From the NCBI GenBank assembly GCA_963724065.1, contig CAVRTB010000006.1:558001-622000 (forward strand): DNA of 64,000 nucleotides, read 5' to 3'. Each line of letters starts with the position of its first letter. Within the stretch, counting starts at the first letter, position 1. The notes under the pieces are model-generated. The model was not told where the DNA came from. It ran no database searches and saw only the letters and a list, made by a program, of their open reading frames with translations. The stretch comes from DASRIA01 sp963724065. Lineage in GTDB: Bacteria > Actinomycetota > Thermoleophilia > Solirubrobacterales > JBBDJG01. Shown here piece after piece: positions 7,714-17,630 of this stretch. Position numbers and translations under genes: made by a program.

Positions 7714-8451
7714 ATGACAGAGACGATCACAAGCAAGAGCAACCGCCGCGTGAAGGACGTGCGCAAGCTGCACGACCGAAAGCATCGTGAGCGTGCGGGC
7801 CTCTTCATGGCCGAGGGGGAGGACATGCTGGCGGCCGCGCTGAATCACGGCCACATGCCCGAGACGGTGTTCTTCGATCCGGCGTGCGTCCTCCCGTCGC
7901 TGCCCGATGAGGTCGAGCTGCTGCCGGTCGAGCACGATGTGCTCGCGAGCGCGAGCAGCCTCGGGAGCGGGACGCGGATGATCGGGGTCTGGCGCGAGCG
8001 GTGGGCCGATCTGGGCGCGCCGTCGCTTTACCTGCACGACGTCGCGGACCCTGGCAACGTCGGCACGATCCTGCGCGCGGCCGAGGCGTTCGGCGCGGGC
8101 ACGGTGGCCCTCAGCCCGCGATCGGCCGATCCCTTCAGCCCCAAGGCGGTGCGGGCGAGCATGGGGGCGATCTTCGCCCAGGGCGTCACGCGAGCCCGCT
8201 GGGACGAGATCCCGGACGCCGCGACCCGGATCGCGCTCGTGCCGGGCGCGGGCACGGCGCTGCGCGAGCTTGCCCTCGGCGATGCGCCGCTGTTCGTGCT
8301 CGGGGCCGAGCGCACGGGCTTGCCTGCGGAGATCGTGAGCGCCTGTGACGAGGTTGCCCACATCCCGCTCGGCGCCGCTGCGGACTCCCTCAACGTCGCG
8401 ATGACCGCGACGCTCTGCCTCTACGAATATCGTGCACGTGCAGATGCCTGA
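7714..8451 (+). CDS. TrmH/SpoU-family RNA 2'-O-methyltransferase
   Basis: 245 residues. The N-terminal substrate-binding domain (about 1-95; SNRRVKDVRKLHDRKHRERAG, FMAEGEDML) is followed by the SpoU knot domain: DVADPGNVGTILRAAEAFG, VLGAERTGLP and IPLGAAADSLNVAMTATLCLYEY, the three classical motifs. It methylates a ribose in rRNA or tRNA using S-adenosylmethionine; the target cannot be told. The ATG 7714 was chosen because it follows the terminator directly and gives the usual N-terminus; there is no Shine-Dalgarno. It overlaps pheS. Confidence 0.9.
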   Translation: MTETITSKSNRRVKDVRKLHDRKHRERAGLFMAEGEDMLAAALNHGHMPETVFFDPACVLPSLPDEVELLPVEHDVLASASSLGSGTRMIGVWRERWADLGAPSLYLHDVADPGNVGTILRAAEAFGAGTVALSPRSADPFSPKAVRASMGAIFAQGVTRARWDEIPDAATRIALVPGAGTALRELALGDAPLFVLGAERTGLPAEIVSACDEVAHIPLGAAADSLNVAMTATLCLYEYRARADA

Positions 8452-9520
8452 CGCGCCGCTCGACCCCCAGCAGGCGATGGAGCGACTCGGCCGCCTGGCG
8501 GAGGAGGGCGAGCGCGCGGTGTTGGAGGCCGCGACGCCCGCGGAGCTCGAGGACCTGCGGGTCCGCTACCTCGGGCGCAAGGCCGAGCTGACCCAGATCC
8601 TGCGCTCCATCCCAAAGCTGCCCGAGGAGTGGCGCGCGCAGCTCGGCAAGGGTGGCAACGAGGCGCGCCGCGCCCTCGAGACGCTGCTCGACGAGCGCTC
8701 GGCCGCGCTCGCCTCGAGCGAGCTCGAGCATCGCCTGCGCGAGGAGGCCGTCGACGTGACGCTCCCGGGCGAGCCGCTGGACCCGGGTCACCTGCACCTG
8801 CTGACCACGACCCGGCGTGAGCTGGAAGACATCTTCACCGGGCTCGGCTACCGCGTCGTCGAGGGGCCGGAGGTCGAGTTCGACTACTACAACTTCACCG
8901 CGCTCAACCATCCGCCGGGCCATCCGGCGCGCATGCTCCAGGACACCTTCTACTTCTCCGAGGACCTGCTGCTGCGCACGCACACGTCCCCGATGCAGGT
9001 ACGGGCGATGGAGCGCCAGGAGCCGCCGATCTTCATCGTCGTCCCCGGCAAGGTGTACCGGCGCGACTCCGACGCGACGCACACGCCGATGTTCCATCAG
9101 ATCGAGGGCCTCGCGGTCGACGAGGGCATCACGCTCGCGGACCTCCAGGGGACGCTGCTGGAGTTCGCGCGCGCGTTCTTCGGCGGCGAGCGCAAGGTCC
9201 GTCTGCGCCCGCACTACTTCCCGTTCACCGAGCCGAGCGTGGAGTTCGACGTCTCGTGCTTCGCGTGCGGGGGCTCGGGGCGCTTGCGCGACCGCTCACG
9301 TGATCCCCTGTGCAAGGGCACGGGTTGGATCGAGGGCGGCGGCGCAGGCATGGTGGACCCGAACGTGTTCGGCTTCGTGCGCGGCGACGGCTACGACCCC
9401 GACCACGTGCAGGGCTTCGCCTTCGGCCTCGGCATCGACCGGCTCGCGATGCTCAAGCACGGCGTTCCCGACCTGCGGCTCCTGTTCGAGAACGACCTGC
9501 GCTTCCTGGAGCAGTTCTAG
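8432..9520 (+). CDS. pheS: phenylalanine--tRNA ligase alpha subunit
   Basis: Catalytic subunit of the (alpha-beta)2 enzyme; 362 residues. N-terminal coiled-coil (about 1-100), then the class II core: GHLHLLTTTRRELEDIF, GPEVEFDYYNFTALN with motif 1, RRDSDATHTPMFHQIEGL with motif 2, and FGLGIDRLAMLKHGVPDLR with motif 3. The Cys-rich loop reads CFACGGSGRLRDRSRDPLC, several residues longer than the usual CxxCGGSGCxxC and one Cys short. GTG 8432 overlaps the previous gene by 20 bases; ATG 8444 (MPDAPLDPQQAM) is the alternative. Confidence 0.96.
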   Translation: MHVQMPDAPLDPQQAMERLGRLAEEGERAVLEAATPAELEDLRVRYLGRKAELTQILRSIPKLPEEWRAQLGKGGNEARRALETLLDERSAALASSELEHRLREEAVDVTLPGEPLDPGHLHLLTTTRRELEDIFTGLGYRVVEGPEVEFDYYNFTALNHPPGHPARMLQDTFYFSEDLLLRTHTSPMQVRAMERQEPPIFIVVPGKVYRRDSDATHTPMFHQIEGLAVDEGITLADLQGTLLEFARAFFGGERKVRLRPHYFPFTEPSVEFDVSCFACGGSGRLRDRSRDPLCKGTGWIEGGGAGMVDPNVFGFVRGDGYDPDHVQGFAFGLGIDRLAMLKHGVPDLRLLFENDLRFLEQF

Positions 9521-9538
9521 TGGAAGGGGCCACTTGAC

Positions 9539-11977
9539 ATGAGGGTTCCGGTCGGCTGGCTGAGCGAGTACTGCGACGCAGGTCTCTCCGTGGAAGCGCT
9601 TGCAACCGCGCTCGCGCTGAGCGGGACCGAGGTCGAGCGCGTCGAGGGCGTGGGGATCACCCGCGCCGACGGGAACAGCGGGCTCTTCCGGATCGGCGAG
9701 GTGCGCGACGTCACGCCGCATCCCGACGCTGACCGCCTCAGCGTCTGCAAGGTCAGGCTGAGCGGCTCCGACGAACGCACGATCGTGTGCGGTGCGCCCA
9801 ACGTCGCCGCCGGTCAATTGGTGATGGTCGCGCTGCCCGGCGCCGTGCTCCCCGACGGGACCCGACTCGGGAAGGCCAAGCTGCGCGGCGTCGAATCCGA
9901 GGGCATGATCCTTTCTGAGACCGAGATCCGGATCGGCTCGGACGGCGACGGAATCATGGTCCTGCCCGAGTCCTACGAGGCCGGCGAGGAGGTGCTGCGC
10001 TACCTGCCGGTGGCCGACGACGTGCTCGAGCTCGAGATCACCCCCAACCGGCCTGACTGCCTGGCGGTCTACGGCGTCGCGCGCGAGGTGCACGCGGTCA
10101 CGGAAGCGCCGCTCGCTCCCGACCCCGGTGACGAGGACGCGCCGGCGGCCGGCGACGGCCGCGCCGAGGACCTCGTGTCCGTCGAGGTCGAGGACGCCGG
10201 GCTCTGCCCGCGATTCACGGTGCGCGTGTTCACCGGCGTGCAGGTCGGTCCCTCCCCGCTGTGGCTCAAGGCCCGTCTGATGGCTGCGGGGCAGCGGCCG
10301 ATCAGCAACGTCGTCGACATCACCAACTACGTGATGCTGGTGCTCGGTCAACCGTTGCACGCCTACGACCTCGATCGCGTCGGCGGCTCCGCGTTGCGCG
10401 TGCGCGCGGCCCGCGAGGGCGAGCGCCTCACGACCCTCGACGGCGAGGAGCGCGTGCTGGATGGCGACGCCGTGCTCGTCTGCGACGCCGAGGGCCCGAC
10501 GGGCATCGGCGGGATCATGGGCGGGGCGCGCAGCGAGGTCTCCGCGGACACGACGCGCGTGGCGATGGAGGCGGCCACCTGGAACGGGCCGAACATCCTC
10601 CACACCTCGAAGAAGCTCGGGCTGCGCTCGGAGGCGAGCAGCCGCTTCGAGAAGCAGTTGCATCCCCGCCTGGCGATCCAGGCCCAGCGGCTCGCGGCAC
10701 GGTTGATGGTCGAGCTGTGCGGGGCGCGCATGGTGCCCGGCACCGTCGACGTCGCCGCTCCGGAGCCCGATCCTCACAGGATCGTCCTGCGCAGCGCGCG
10801 GCTCGCGGGGCTGCTCGGCGAGCCCATCGACCCGGCGGAGTCGCGCGCGATCCTCGAGCGGCTCGGCTTCGGCGTGGAGGAGCGCGACGGTGACCTCGAC
10901 GTGCGCACGCCGTACTGGCGCCATCACGACGTCTATCGCGAGGCCGACGTGATCGAGGAGGTGGCGCGCGTGCACGGCCTCCAGCGCCTGCCCGCGACGC
11001 TGCCCGCGCGGCGCGGGATCGGCGGCCTGTCGGCAGCCCAGCGGCTGCGCCGCGAGATCGAGGACTTCCTGCGTGGGCGCGGCGTCAGCGAGGCGGTCAA
11101 CTTCAGCTTCATCTCACCGGACGCCGTGCGCCGGCTGCGTCTCGACGAGGACGCGACCCGCGGCCGGGTGCTGCCGGTCGCGAACCCGTTGAGCGAGGAT
11201 CAGTCGGTGATGCGCTCGTCGCTGTTGCCCGGGCTGCTCGAGTCCGCGCGCCACAACGTCGCGCGTGACATCAAGGACGTGCGACTGTTCGAGAGCGGGC
11301 GCGTCTTCTACTCGAAGGGCCCGTACGAGCAGCCGGACGAGCGCCTGCACCTCGGGCTCCTGTTGTGCGGCGACTTCGTGCCGAAGACGTGGCGCCACGG
11401 CGCGCTGCCGGCGGACTTCTACGCGATCAAGGGGCTGCTCGTGGGCCTGCTCGACCTGCTCGGGGTCCAATGGCGCCTGATCGACGGTGGCCCACGCTTC
11501 CTGCATCCCGGGAAGGCCGCCGAGGTGGTCGTCGACGCGCGCGAGGCCGGCTGCCTGGGCGAGCTTCACCCGTCGGTCGCGGCGGCCTTCGGGCTGGGCG
11601 CGCTCGAGCGCCCGCCGGTCGTCCTGGAATTGGACCTCGACGTGGTTCTCCCGGTCGCCGAGCGCGGCGAGCGCCGCTACCGCGACCTGATCAGCTACCC
11701 GGCCGTCGTTCAGGACATCGCGGTGGTCGTGGACGAGCCGGTCGAGGCGCAGACGGTCGTCGACTCCGTGCGCACGGCGGCCGGCCCGCACCTGCGCGAC
11801 GTGCGCGTGTTCGATCTCTATCGCGGCGAGCAGGTCGGCGAGGGGCGCAAGTCGCTCGCGCTGCGACTCGAGTTCCGCTCGGAGGAGCGGACGCTGACGG
11901 ACGACGAGGTCGCCGCGGTGCGCGAGCGGATCGAGCAGGAGATCGCCCGCGAGACCGGAGGGTCGCTGCGTGAGTAG
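9539..11977 (+). CDS. pheT: phenylalanine--tRNA ligase beta subunit
   Basis: 812 residues, normal for PheT. Order: tRNA-binding OB fold (about 40-150; GEVRDVTPHPDADRLSVCKV), B3/B4 editing domain (about 210-380; ISNVVDITNYVMLVLGQPLHAYD), B5 (about 400-470), a catalytic-like core (about 480-690; NPLSEDQSVMRSSLLPGLL), and the FDX-ACB anticodon-binding domain (about 715-812; YPAVVQDIAVVVDE to the C-terminus). It starts 18 bases after pheS, with GGAAGGGG upstream. Its end overlaps the argC GTG by 8 bases, so phe and arg genes may share a transcript. Confidence 0.97.
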   Translation: MRVPVGWLSEYCDAGLSVEALATALALSGTEVERVEGVGITRADGNSGLFRIGEVRDVTPHPDADRLSVCKVRLSGSDERTIVCGAPNVAAGQLVMVALPGAVLPDGTRLGKAKLRGVESEGMILSETEIRIGSDGDGIMVLPESYEAGEEVLRYLPVADDVLELEITPNRPDCLAVYGVAREVHAVTEAPLAPDPGDEDAPAAGDGRAEDLVSVEVEDAGLCPRFTVRVFTGVQVGPSPLWLKARLMAAGQRPISNVVDITNYVMLVLGQPLHAYDLDRVGGSALRVRAAREGERLTTLDGEERVLDGDAVLVCDAEGPTGIGGIMGGARSEVSADTTRVAMEAATWNGPNILHTSKKLGLRSEASSRFEKQLHPRLAIQAQRLAARLMVELCGARMVPGTVDVAAPEPDPHRIVLRSARLAGLLGEPIDPAESRAILERLGFGVEERDGDLDVRTPYWRHHDVYREADVIEEVARVHGLQRLPATLPARRGIGGLSAAQRLRREIEDFLRGRGVSEAVNFSFISPDAVRRLRLDEDATRGRVLPVANPLSEDQSVMRSSLLPGLLESARHNVARDIKDVRLFESGRVFYSKGPYEQPDERLHLGLLLCGDFVPKTWRHGALPADFYAIKGLLVGLLDLLGVQWRLIDGGPRFLHPGKAAEVVVDAREAGCLGELHPSVAAAFGLGALERPPVVLELDLDVVLPVAERGERRYRDLISYPAVVQDIAVVVDEPVEAQTVVDSVRTAAGPHLRDVRVFDLYRGEQVGEGRKSLALRLEFRSEERTLTDDEVAAVRERIEQEIARETGGSLRE

Positions 11978-13022
11978 GCCGGCGACCGCGTCCGTCGTCA
12001 GGCGTCAGCCGTCGGCCGGCGAGCCGGTGGCCCGCGCCTGCGTGGTGGGGGCGTCGGGCTTTGCCGGTGCGCTGACGGCTGCGCTCCTCTGGCGCCATCC
12101 GCGGATCTCGCTCGAGGCCGTGACCGCGCGCACCGATGCCGGGCGCCGCCTGGACGACCTGTACCCGCGCTATCGCGTGCCGCTCGCGCTCGAGGCCTTC
12201 GATGCCGAGCGCCTCGCGGAGACCGCAGACGTCGCGATGGTCTCGTACCCGCACGGCGCTGCGGCCGAGGCCGTTGCACAGCTACGTGCCCACGGGCTGC
12301 GGGTAGTCGACCTCTCCGCGGACTTCAGGCTGCACGACCTCGCGGCGCACGAGCGCTGGTACGGACCGCACGGCGCGCCCGCGATCAGGAGCGAGGCCGT
12401 CTTCGGCCTGACCGAGCTGCACCGCGGCGAGATCGCTGCGGCACCGCTCGTCGCCAACCCCGGCTGCTACTCGACCGCCGCGATCCTCGCGCTCGCGCCG
12501 CTCGCGCGCCAGGGTCTGATCGCGGACGCGGTCGTCGATGCGAAGAGCGGGGTCTCCGGCGCCGGGCGGGAGGCCAGCGAGCGGACTCACTTCGTGTCCG
12601 TCGACGAGAACGTGAACGCCTACGCCGTGGACGGGCACCGGCACGCGCCCGAGATCGACCAGGAGCTGGGGGCACTCGGGCTGGGGCGCCGCGTCACCTT
12701 CGTCGCCCATCTGGTGCCGCTCGACCAGGGGCTGCTCGCGAGTTGCTATGTCTCGCCGTCGCGCGAGCTGACCGGCGCTGAGCTCGCCGAGGTCTTCGAG
12801 GACGCCTACGGCGCGGAGCGGTTCGTCGAGCTGGCGGCTGCGCCACCGGGCGTGCGCGACGTGCGCGACACCAACTTCTGCAAGATCCACGCGGTCGCCG
12901 GGCCGGACGGGCGCGTGCTGGTCTTCTCCGCGATCGACAATCTCTGGAAGGGCGCGGCCGGGCAGGCGGTGCAGAACCTGAACCTGATGCTCGGGCTCGA
13001 CGAGGCGGAGGGTCTGCGATGA
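11970..13022 (+). CDS. argC: N-acetyl-gamma-glutamyl-phosphate reductase
   Basis: Reduces N-acetylglutamyl-5-phosphate to the semialdehyde with NADPH, the third step of arginine synthesis. The nucleotide-binding motif VVGASGFAGALTAALL (about 24-40), the active Cys in ANPGCYSTAAILAL (Cys about 167) and HRHAPEID are present. GTG 11970 gives 350 residues with about 20 before the first strand; a second GTG about 12028 (VARACVVGAS) would remove them. First gene of the argCJBDG run, overlapping pheT and argJ. Confidence 0.95.
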   Translation: MSRPATASVVRRQPSAGEPVARACVVGASGFAGALTAALLWRHPRISLEAVTARTDAGRRLDDLYPRYRVPLALEAFDAERLAETADVAMVSYPHGAAAEAVAQLRAHGLRVVDLSADFRLHDLAAHERWYGPHGAPAIRSEAVFGLTELHRGEIAAAPLVANPGCYSTAAILALAPLARQGLIADAVVDAKSGVSGAGREASERTHFVSVDENVNAYAVDGHRHAPEIDQELGALGLGRRVTFVAHLVPLDQGLLASCYVSPSRELTGAELAEVFEDAYGAERFVELAAAPPGVRDVRDTNFCKIHAVAGPDGRVLVFSAIDNLWKGAAGQAVQNLNLMLGLDEAEGLR

Positions 13023-14275
13023 GCGCTCCGAACGGGAGCTTCTTCCGCTCGCGCTGGGTGGATGCGCCGGATGGCGTCGAGGTGCTCGAGCCCGGCCCGC
13101 TGCCGGCCGGCTTCCGCGCGGCCGGAATCGCTTGCGGGATGAAGCAGTCGGGCCGCCTGGACCTAGGGTTGCTCGCGTGCGACTCGGAGCGCGCGACATC
13201 GGCCGCGCTGTTCACCCGCAACGCGATCGTCGCGGCACCCGTCGAGGTCGCCCGCGCGGGCGACCTCGCGCGGCTGCGCGCCGTGGTCGTCAACAGCGGG
13301 ATCGCGAACGTCGGCGACGGCGATCGTGGCCTCGACGTAGCGCGCGCGATGGTCACGGCCGCCGCCCGCGCGCTCGGCGTCGAGCCCGCGCGCACCGGGG
13401 TCGCCTCGACCGGGGTGATCGGCGTGGGCCTCGACCGCGACACGGTCGTGGCGGGCATCGAGCGGATCGCCGCGGAGCTGGCCCCCGACGGGGGGACGGC
13501 CTTCGCCGAGGCGATCATGACGACGGACCGGTGGCCCAAGCAGGGAAGCCTCGCGGTGACGCTGTCCGGCGGCGATGTGCGCCTCTGCGCCCAGGCCAAA
13601 GGGGCGGGAATGATCTCGCCGTCATTCGCGACCATGCTGTGCTTCGTCCAGACGGACGCCGCGATCGACGCGGTCACGCTCGACCGTCTGGTGCGGGCCG
13701 CTGTCGAGCGCTCGTTCGAGCGGACTTCGGTTGACGGGCAGCTCTCCACCAACGACTCCGTGTTCTGCATCGCGAGCGGTGACGCGGGGGTCGCCGTCGC
13801 GCCCGGGACCCCGGACGAGCACGCCTTTGCGGCGGCGCTCGACGCGCTGCTGCGCCAGCTCGCCCTCGAGATCGTCGCCGACGGTGAGGGCGCCGAGCGG
13901 GTCGCGCGGCTGCTGGTGCGCGGCTCGGTCGAGACCGTCGACCCGGTCGCGCGGGCTGTCGCCAACTCGCCACTCGTGAAGTGCGCCCTGCACGGCGCGG
14001 ACCCGAACTGGGGCCGCATCCTCGCGGCTGCCGGGCAGGCCGTGCCCGATGCCGACCCCGGGGCGGTCGATCTCTATATAGAGGACCTCCAGGTGGCGAG
14101 CGGCGGCAGCGCGGTCGCGCTCGACGACGCGGCTCGCAAGCGCCTCGACGAGGCGATGGCCGCGCCCGAGGTCGAGCTGCGGCTCGACGTGTCGCGCGGG
14201 GGTGAGGAGGCCGAGATCTTCTTCTGCGACCTCGGCCACGGCTACGTGTCGCTCAACTCGGAGTACTCGACGTGA
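13019..14275 (+). CDS. argJ: bifunctional glutamate N-acetyltransferase/amino-acid acetyltransferase
   Basis: ArgJ transfers acetyl from N-acetylornithine to glutamate, making the pathway cyclic. It cuts itself between Ala and the nucleophilic Thr: the motif reads KGAGMISPSFATMLCF, with Thr near residue 205 (usual form KGSGMIxPNMATML). STGVIG, AEAIMTTDRWPK and the C-terminal GADPNWGRIL are also conserved. NSGIAN replaces the common NSGNAN. The 418-residue length is normal. The ATG overlaps the argC stop by four bases, and the stop overlaps the argB start. Confidence 0.95.
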   Translation: MSAPNGSFFRSRWVDAPDGVEVLEPGPLPAGFRAAGIACGMKQSGRLDLGLLACDSERATSAALFTRNAIVAAPVEVARAGDLARLRAVVVNSGIANVGDGDRGLDVARAMVTAAARALGVEPARTGVASTGVIGVGLDRDTVVAGIERIAAELAPDGGTAFAEAIMTTDRWPKQGSLAVTLSGGDVRLCAQAKGAGMISPSFATMLCFVQTDAAIDAVTLDRLVRAAVERSFERTSVDGQLSTNDSVFCIASGDAGVAVAPGTPDEHAFAAALDALLRQLALEIVADGEGAERVARLLVRGSVETVDPVARAVANSPLVKCALHGADPNWGRILAAAGQAVPDADPGAVDLYIEDLQVASGGSAVALDDAARKRLDEAMAAPEVELRLDVSRGGEEAEIFFCDLGHGYVSLNSEYST

Positions 14276-15171
14276 TGCCCGATCGCGTGCCCGACACGCC
14301 AAGCGGCGAGCGCATCGGGATGCTGCTCGAGGCGCTGCCGTACATGCGCGAGTTCTTCGGCGCCACGATCGTGATCAAGTACGGCGGCGCGGCGATGAGG
14401 GAGGAGCCGTTGCGCGAGGCCTTCGCGCGCGACGTGGTGCTCCTCAAGTACGTCGGGATGAACCCGGTGATCGTGCACGGCGGGGGCCCCGAGATCACCG
14501 ACTACATGAAGCGTCTCGGGCTCGAGGTCGAGTTCGTGCAGGGCCTGCGTGTCTCCGACGAGCAGACGGTGGAGATCGCGAAGATGGTCCTGATCGGCAA
14601 GCTCAACAAGGACATCGTGCTGCGCCTCAACCGCCACGGCCAGGCAGCGGTCGGCCTGTGCGGCGACGACGGCTCCCTCTTCCAGGTCGCGAAGCGGCGT
14701 GTCGCGGCGCCCGATGGGACGGAGGTCGACGTCGGATTCGTCGGCTCGATCAAGCGCGTCGACGTGGACGTCCTCAACCACATCGCCGAGGACTACATCC
14801 CGGTCGTCGCATCGGTCGGGGCGGACGCCGAGGGACGGTCCTACAACGTCAACGCGGACGAGGCCGCGGGCGCGGTGGCGGCGGCGCTCGGCGCCTACAA
14901 GGTGATCTTCCTGACCGACGTCGAGGGGTGGCTCGCCGACGTCTCCGACCCGGGAAGCCGCATCTCCGAGACCGACGTCGAGGAGATCGGGCGCAGGATC
15001 GACTCCGGCGAGGTGGAGGGCGGCATGCTGCCCAAGCTCCAGGCCTGCGTTGCGGCGGTCGAGCGCGGGGTGCGCTCGGCCCACATCGTGGATGGGCGCG
15101 AGCCGCACTCGCTCCTTCTCGAGCTGTTCACCGATGCGGGAATCGGGACGAAGGTCAGGGGACAGCGGTGA
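14272..15171 (+). CDS. argB: acetylglutamate kinase
   Basis: Phosphorylates N-acetylglutamate. Amino-acid-kinase fold with VIKYGGAAM (Lys of the phosphate site), NPVIVHGGGPEI (glycine loop), NVNADEAAGAVAAAL and KVIFLTDVEGWL. The C-terminus GGMLPKLQACVAAVERGV is typical of the hexameric, arginine-inhibited form, although an N-terminal arginine-sensing helix is only suggested by EALPYMREFFGATI. The start may be GTG 14272 or the next codon ATG 14275 (TGATG overlap with argJ). Confidence 0.96.
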   Translation: MMPDRVPDTPSGERIGMLLEALPYMREFFGATIVIKYGGAAMREEPLREAFARDVVLLKYVGMNPVIVHGGGPEITDYMKRLGLEVEFVQGLRVSDEQTVEIAKMVLIGKLNKDIVLRLNRHGQAAVGLCGDDGSLFQVAKRRVAAPDGTEVDVGFVGSIKRVDVDVLNHIAEDYIPVVASVGADAEGRSYNVNADEAAGAVAAALGAYKVIFLTDVEGWLADVSDPGSRISETDVEEIGRRIDSGEVEGGMLPKLQACVAAVERGVRSAHIVDGREPHSLLLELFTDAGIGTKVRGQR

Positions 15172-16361
15172 AGGCGGCGCGCAGATCGCAGCTCGCAGAT
15201 CGGAGGTCCGCGATCGAGCTCGAGGCGGCTTTCATGATGCAGACGTACAAGCGCCTGCCGGTGACGTTCGCGATGGGCGAGGGCTGTTACCTGTACGACA
15301 CCGACGGGCGCCAGTACCTCGACTTCCTCGCAGGCATCTCGGTGCTGAGCGCCGGGCACTGCCACCCGCACGTCGTGGAGGCGGTGCGCGAGCAGGCCGG
15401 CCGACTCACGCAGGTCTCGAACCTCTATTACAACGAGCCCGCGGCACTCCTCGCCGAGCGCCTCGCGCAGAGCGTCGAACCGGGCGCTCGCGTGTTCCTG
15501 TGCAACTCCGGGACCGAGGCGAACGAGGCGATGATCAAGCTCGCGCGCAAGCGCCGGCGCGGTGGCGAGATCGTCGTACTCGAGGGCGCCTTCCACGGCC
15601 GTACGATGGGCGCCTTGTCGGCGACCCCGCAGCCCGACAAGCAGGAGCCGTTCGCGCCGCTGGTGCCGGGCTTCACGGTGGTGCCGCGCGATGACCCCGA
15701 TGCGCTGAACGCGGCGGTCGGCGCCTCGACCGCCGCGGTGATGCTCGAGCCGATTCAGGGCGAGACCGGGATCTGGCCGATCTCCGAGCGCATGCTGCTC
15801 GCCGCGCGCGAGGCATGCGACCGGGCCGGGGCGCTGCTGATGTTCGACGAGATCCAGTGCGGGATGGGCCGCACGGGGACGCTCTGGGCGTTCGAGCTGA
15901 CGGCTATCCGCCCGGACGTGCTGACGACTGCCAAGGCGCTCGCGAGCGGCCTGCCCGCGGGCGCGGTGATCGCCGGCGGCGAGGCGGCGGGTGTGCTCCA
16001 ACCGGGCGACCACGGCGCGACGTTCGGCGGGGGCCCGCTCGTGAGCGCCGCGGCGCTCGCCACGCTCGACGTGATCGACGACGATCGCCTGCTCTCGCGC
16101 GTGCGTGTGCTCGGTGACCGCTTCCGCGTGGGGCTCGAGGCGCTGCGCGACCAGGGGCGCCTCACCGACGTGCGCGGACGCGGCCTGATGATCGGCGTGG
16201 ACCTGCCGCAGGCGACGGCGCCCGACGTGGTGCGCGCCGGCCTCGAGGCCGGGCTCGTGCTGAACGCGACCGGGCCCTCGACCCTGCGCTTCCTCCCGCC
16301 GTTGATCGTCGGCGAGCTCGAGATCGACCGCGTGCTCGGGTTCCTCGGGGAGGCGTTGTGA
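15168..16361 (+). CDS. argD: acetylornithine aminotransferase
   Basis: PLP class III aminotransferase making N-acetylornithine, 397 residues. Visible sites: GISVLSAGHCHPHVVEAV, CNSGTEANEAMIKLAR (phosphate loop), FDEIQCGMGRTG (Asp holding the ring nitrogen), and TTAKALASGLPAGAV with the Schiff-base Lys near 256. The usual TFGGNPL is TFGGGPL here, a replacement in the substrate-side loop. GTG 15168 overlaps the argB stop (GTGA). A longer frame upstream is a shadow of argB. Confidence 0.95.
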   Translation: MKAARRSQLADRRSAIELEAAFMMQTYKRLPVTFAMGEGCYLYDTDGRQYLDFLAGISVLSAGHCHPHVVEAVREQAGRLTQVSNLYYNEPAALLAERLAQSVEPGARVFLCNSGTEANEAMIKLARKRRRGGEIVVLEGAFHGRTMGALSATPQPDKQEPFAPLVPGFTVVPRDDPDALNAAVGASTAAVMLEPIQGETGIWPISERMLLAAREACDRAGALLMFDEIQCGMGRTGTLWAFELTAIRPDVLTTAKALASGLPAGAVIAGGEAAGVLQPGDHGATFGGGPLVSAAALATLDVIDDDRLLSRVRVLGDRFRVGLEALRDQGRLTDVRGRGLMIGVDLPQATAPDVVRAGLEAGLVLNATGPSTLRFLPPLIVGELEIDRVLGFLGEAL

Positions 16362-17620
16362 CGGATCTGCCCCGGCCGATCGCCTCATACGAGGCCGACC
16401 CCGACAACGTCGGTCGCGTGCTGCTGCTGTACTCGGGCGGGCTCGACACCTCGGTCATGCTGAAGTGGATCCAGGACCAGTACGGCGCTGAGATCGTCGC
16501 GCTGACCGTCGACCTGGGACAGCCGGGAGAGGACTTCGACGTCGTGCGCGACAAGGCGCTGCGGCTGGGAGCGCTCGACTGCCTGGTGGTCGACGCGAAG
16601 GAGGAGTTCGCGCGCGATTATGTGCTGCCGGCGATCAAGGCGAACGCGCTGTACGGCGGCGGCTACCCGCTGTTCACGGCGCTCGGGCGGCCGTTGATCG
16701 CGAAGCTCGCGGTCGAGAAGGCGCGCGAGACCGGCTGCGACACGATCGCGCACGGCTGCACCGGCAAGGGCAACGACCAGGTGCGGATCGAGACCACGGT
16801 CGCGTCGCTCGACCCGGAGCTGAAGATCATCGCGCCGGTGCGCAGCTGGCAGATGGGCCGCGAGGAGGAGATCGCCTACGCGCGCGAGCACGGCATCCCG
16901 ATAAAAGGAGGGACAGAAGCTCCGCCGTACTCGGTCGACGACAACATCTGGGGACGCTCGTCGGAGGGCGGCCCGATCGAGGACCTCTCCGAGCCGCCGC
17001 GCGACGACGTCTGGGAAACCGTTACGCCGCCCGAGCGCGCGCCCGACGAGGCACACACGATCGCGATCGGCTTCGAGCACGGCTGCCCGGTCTCGATCGA
17101 CGGAGAGCGCCTCGGCCTCGTCGAGCTGATCGAGCGCTGCGCCGAGCTCGGCGGCCGCCACGGGGTCGGGATCGTCGACCACATCGAGGATCGCATCGTC
17201 GGCCTCAAGGTGCGCGACATCTACGAGGTCCCGGCGGCGGAGATCCTGCTGACCGCGCACAAGGAGCTCGAGAAGCTCGTCGGGACGATCCACCAGAACA
17301 ACTTCAAGCCCGAGCTCGACCGCCAGTGGGCGTTCCTCGTGTACGCGGGGCTCTGGTACGAGCCCCTGCTGGCCAACCTCAACGCGTTCATGGACTCGGT
17401 CAACGAGTGGGTCACGGGGACGATCACGATGCGCCTCTACAAGGGCCGCGCCGTCGCGGTGGGACGCTCGTCGCCCCACGCGCTCTACGATGCGGCGCTC
17501 GCCGGCTTCAGCGAGTCCGGCGGTCTGTTCAGCCAGCAGGCGAGCCCTGGGTTCATCGAGCTCTGGTCGCTCCAGAGCCGCATGGCGCACCGGGTGAGGA
17601 ATCGGGAATCCAGGGGATAA
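16358..17620 (+). CDS. argG: argininosuccinate synthase
   Basis: Joins citrulline and aspartate using ATP; 420 residues. The PP-motif SGGLDTS (about 27-33), the aspartate/citrulline segment HGCTGKGNDQVR, SVDDNIWGRSSEGG and the C-terminal region YKGRAVAVGRSSPHALYD are complete. GTG 16358 overlaps the argD stop. argF, argH and argR are not in this window, so the pathway is completed elsewhere. Its end carries AGGGGATAAAGGGGAG, the ribosome site of the next small gene. Confidence 0.97.
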   Translation: MTDLPRPIASYEADPDNVGRVLLLYSGGLDTSVMLKWIQDQYGAEIVALTVDLGQPGEDFDVVRDKALRLGALDCLVVDAKEEFARDYVLPAIKANALYGGGYPLFTALGRPLIAKLAVEKARETGCDTIAHGCTGKGNDQVRIETTVASLDPELKIIAPVRSWQMGREEEIAYAREHGIPIKGGTEAPPYSVDDNIWGRSSEGGPIEDLSEPPRDDVWETVTPPERAPDEAHTIAIGFEHGCPVSIDGERLGLVELIERCAELGGRHGVGIVDHIEDRIVGLKVRDIYEVPAAEILLTAHKELEKLVGTIHQNNFKPELDRQWAFLVYAGLWYEPLLANLNAFMDSVNEWVTGTITMRLYKGRAVAVGRSSPHALYDAALAGFSESGGLFSQQASPGFIELWSLQSRMAHRVRNRESRG

Positions 17621-17630
17621 AGGGGAGACG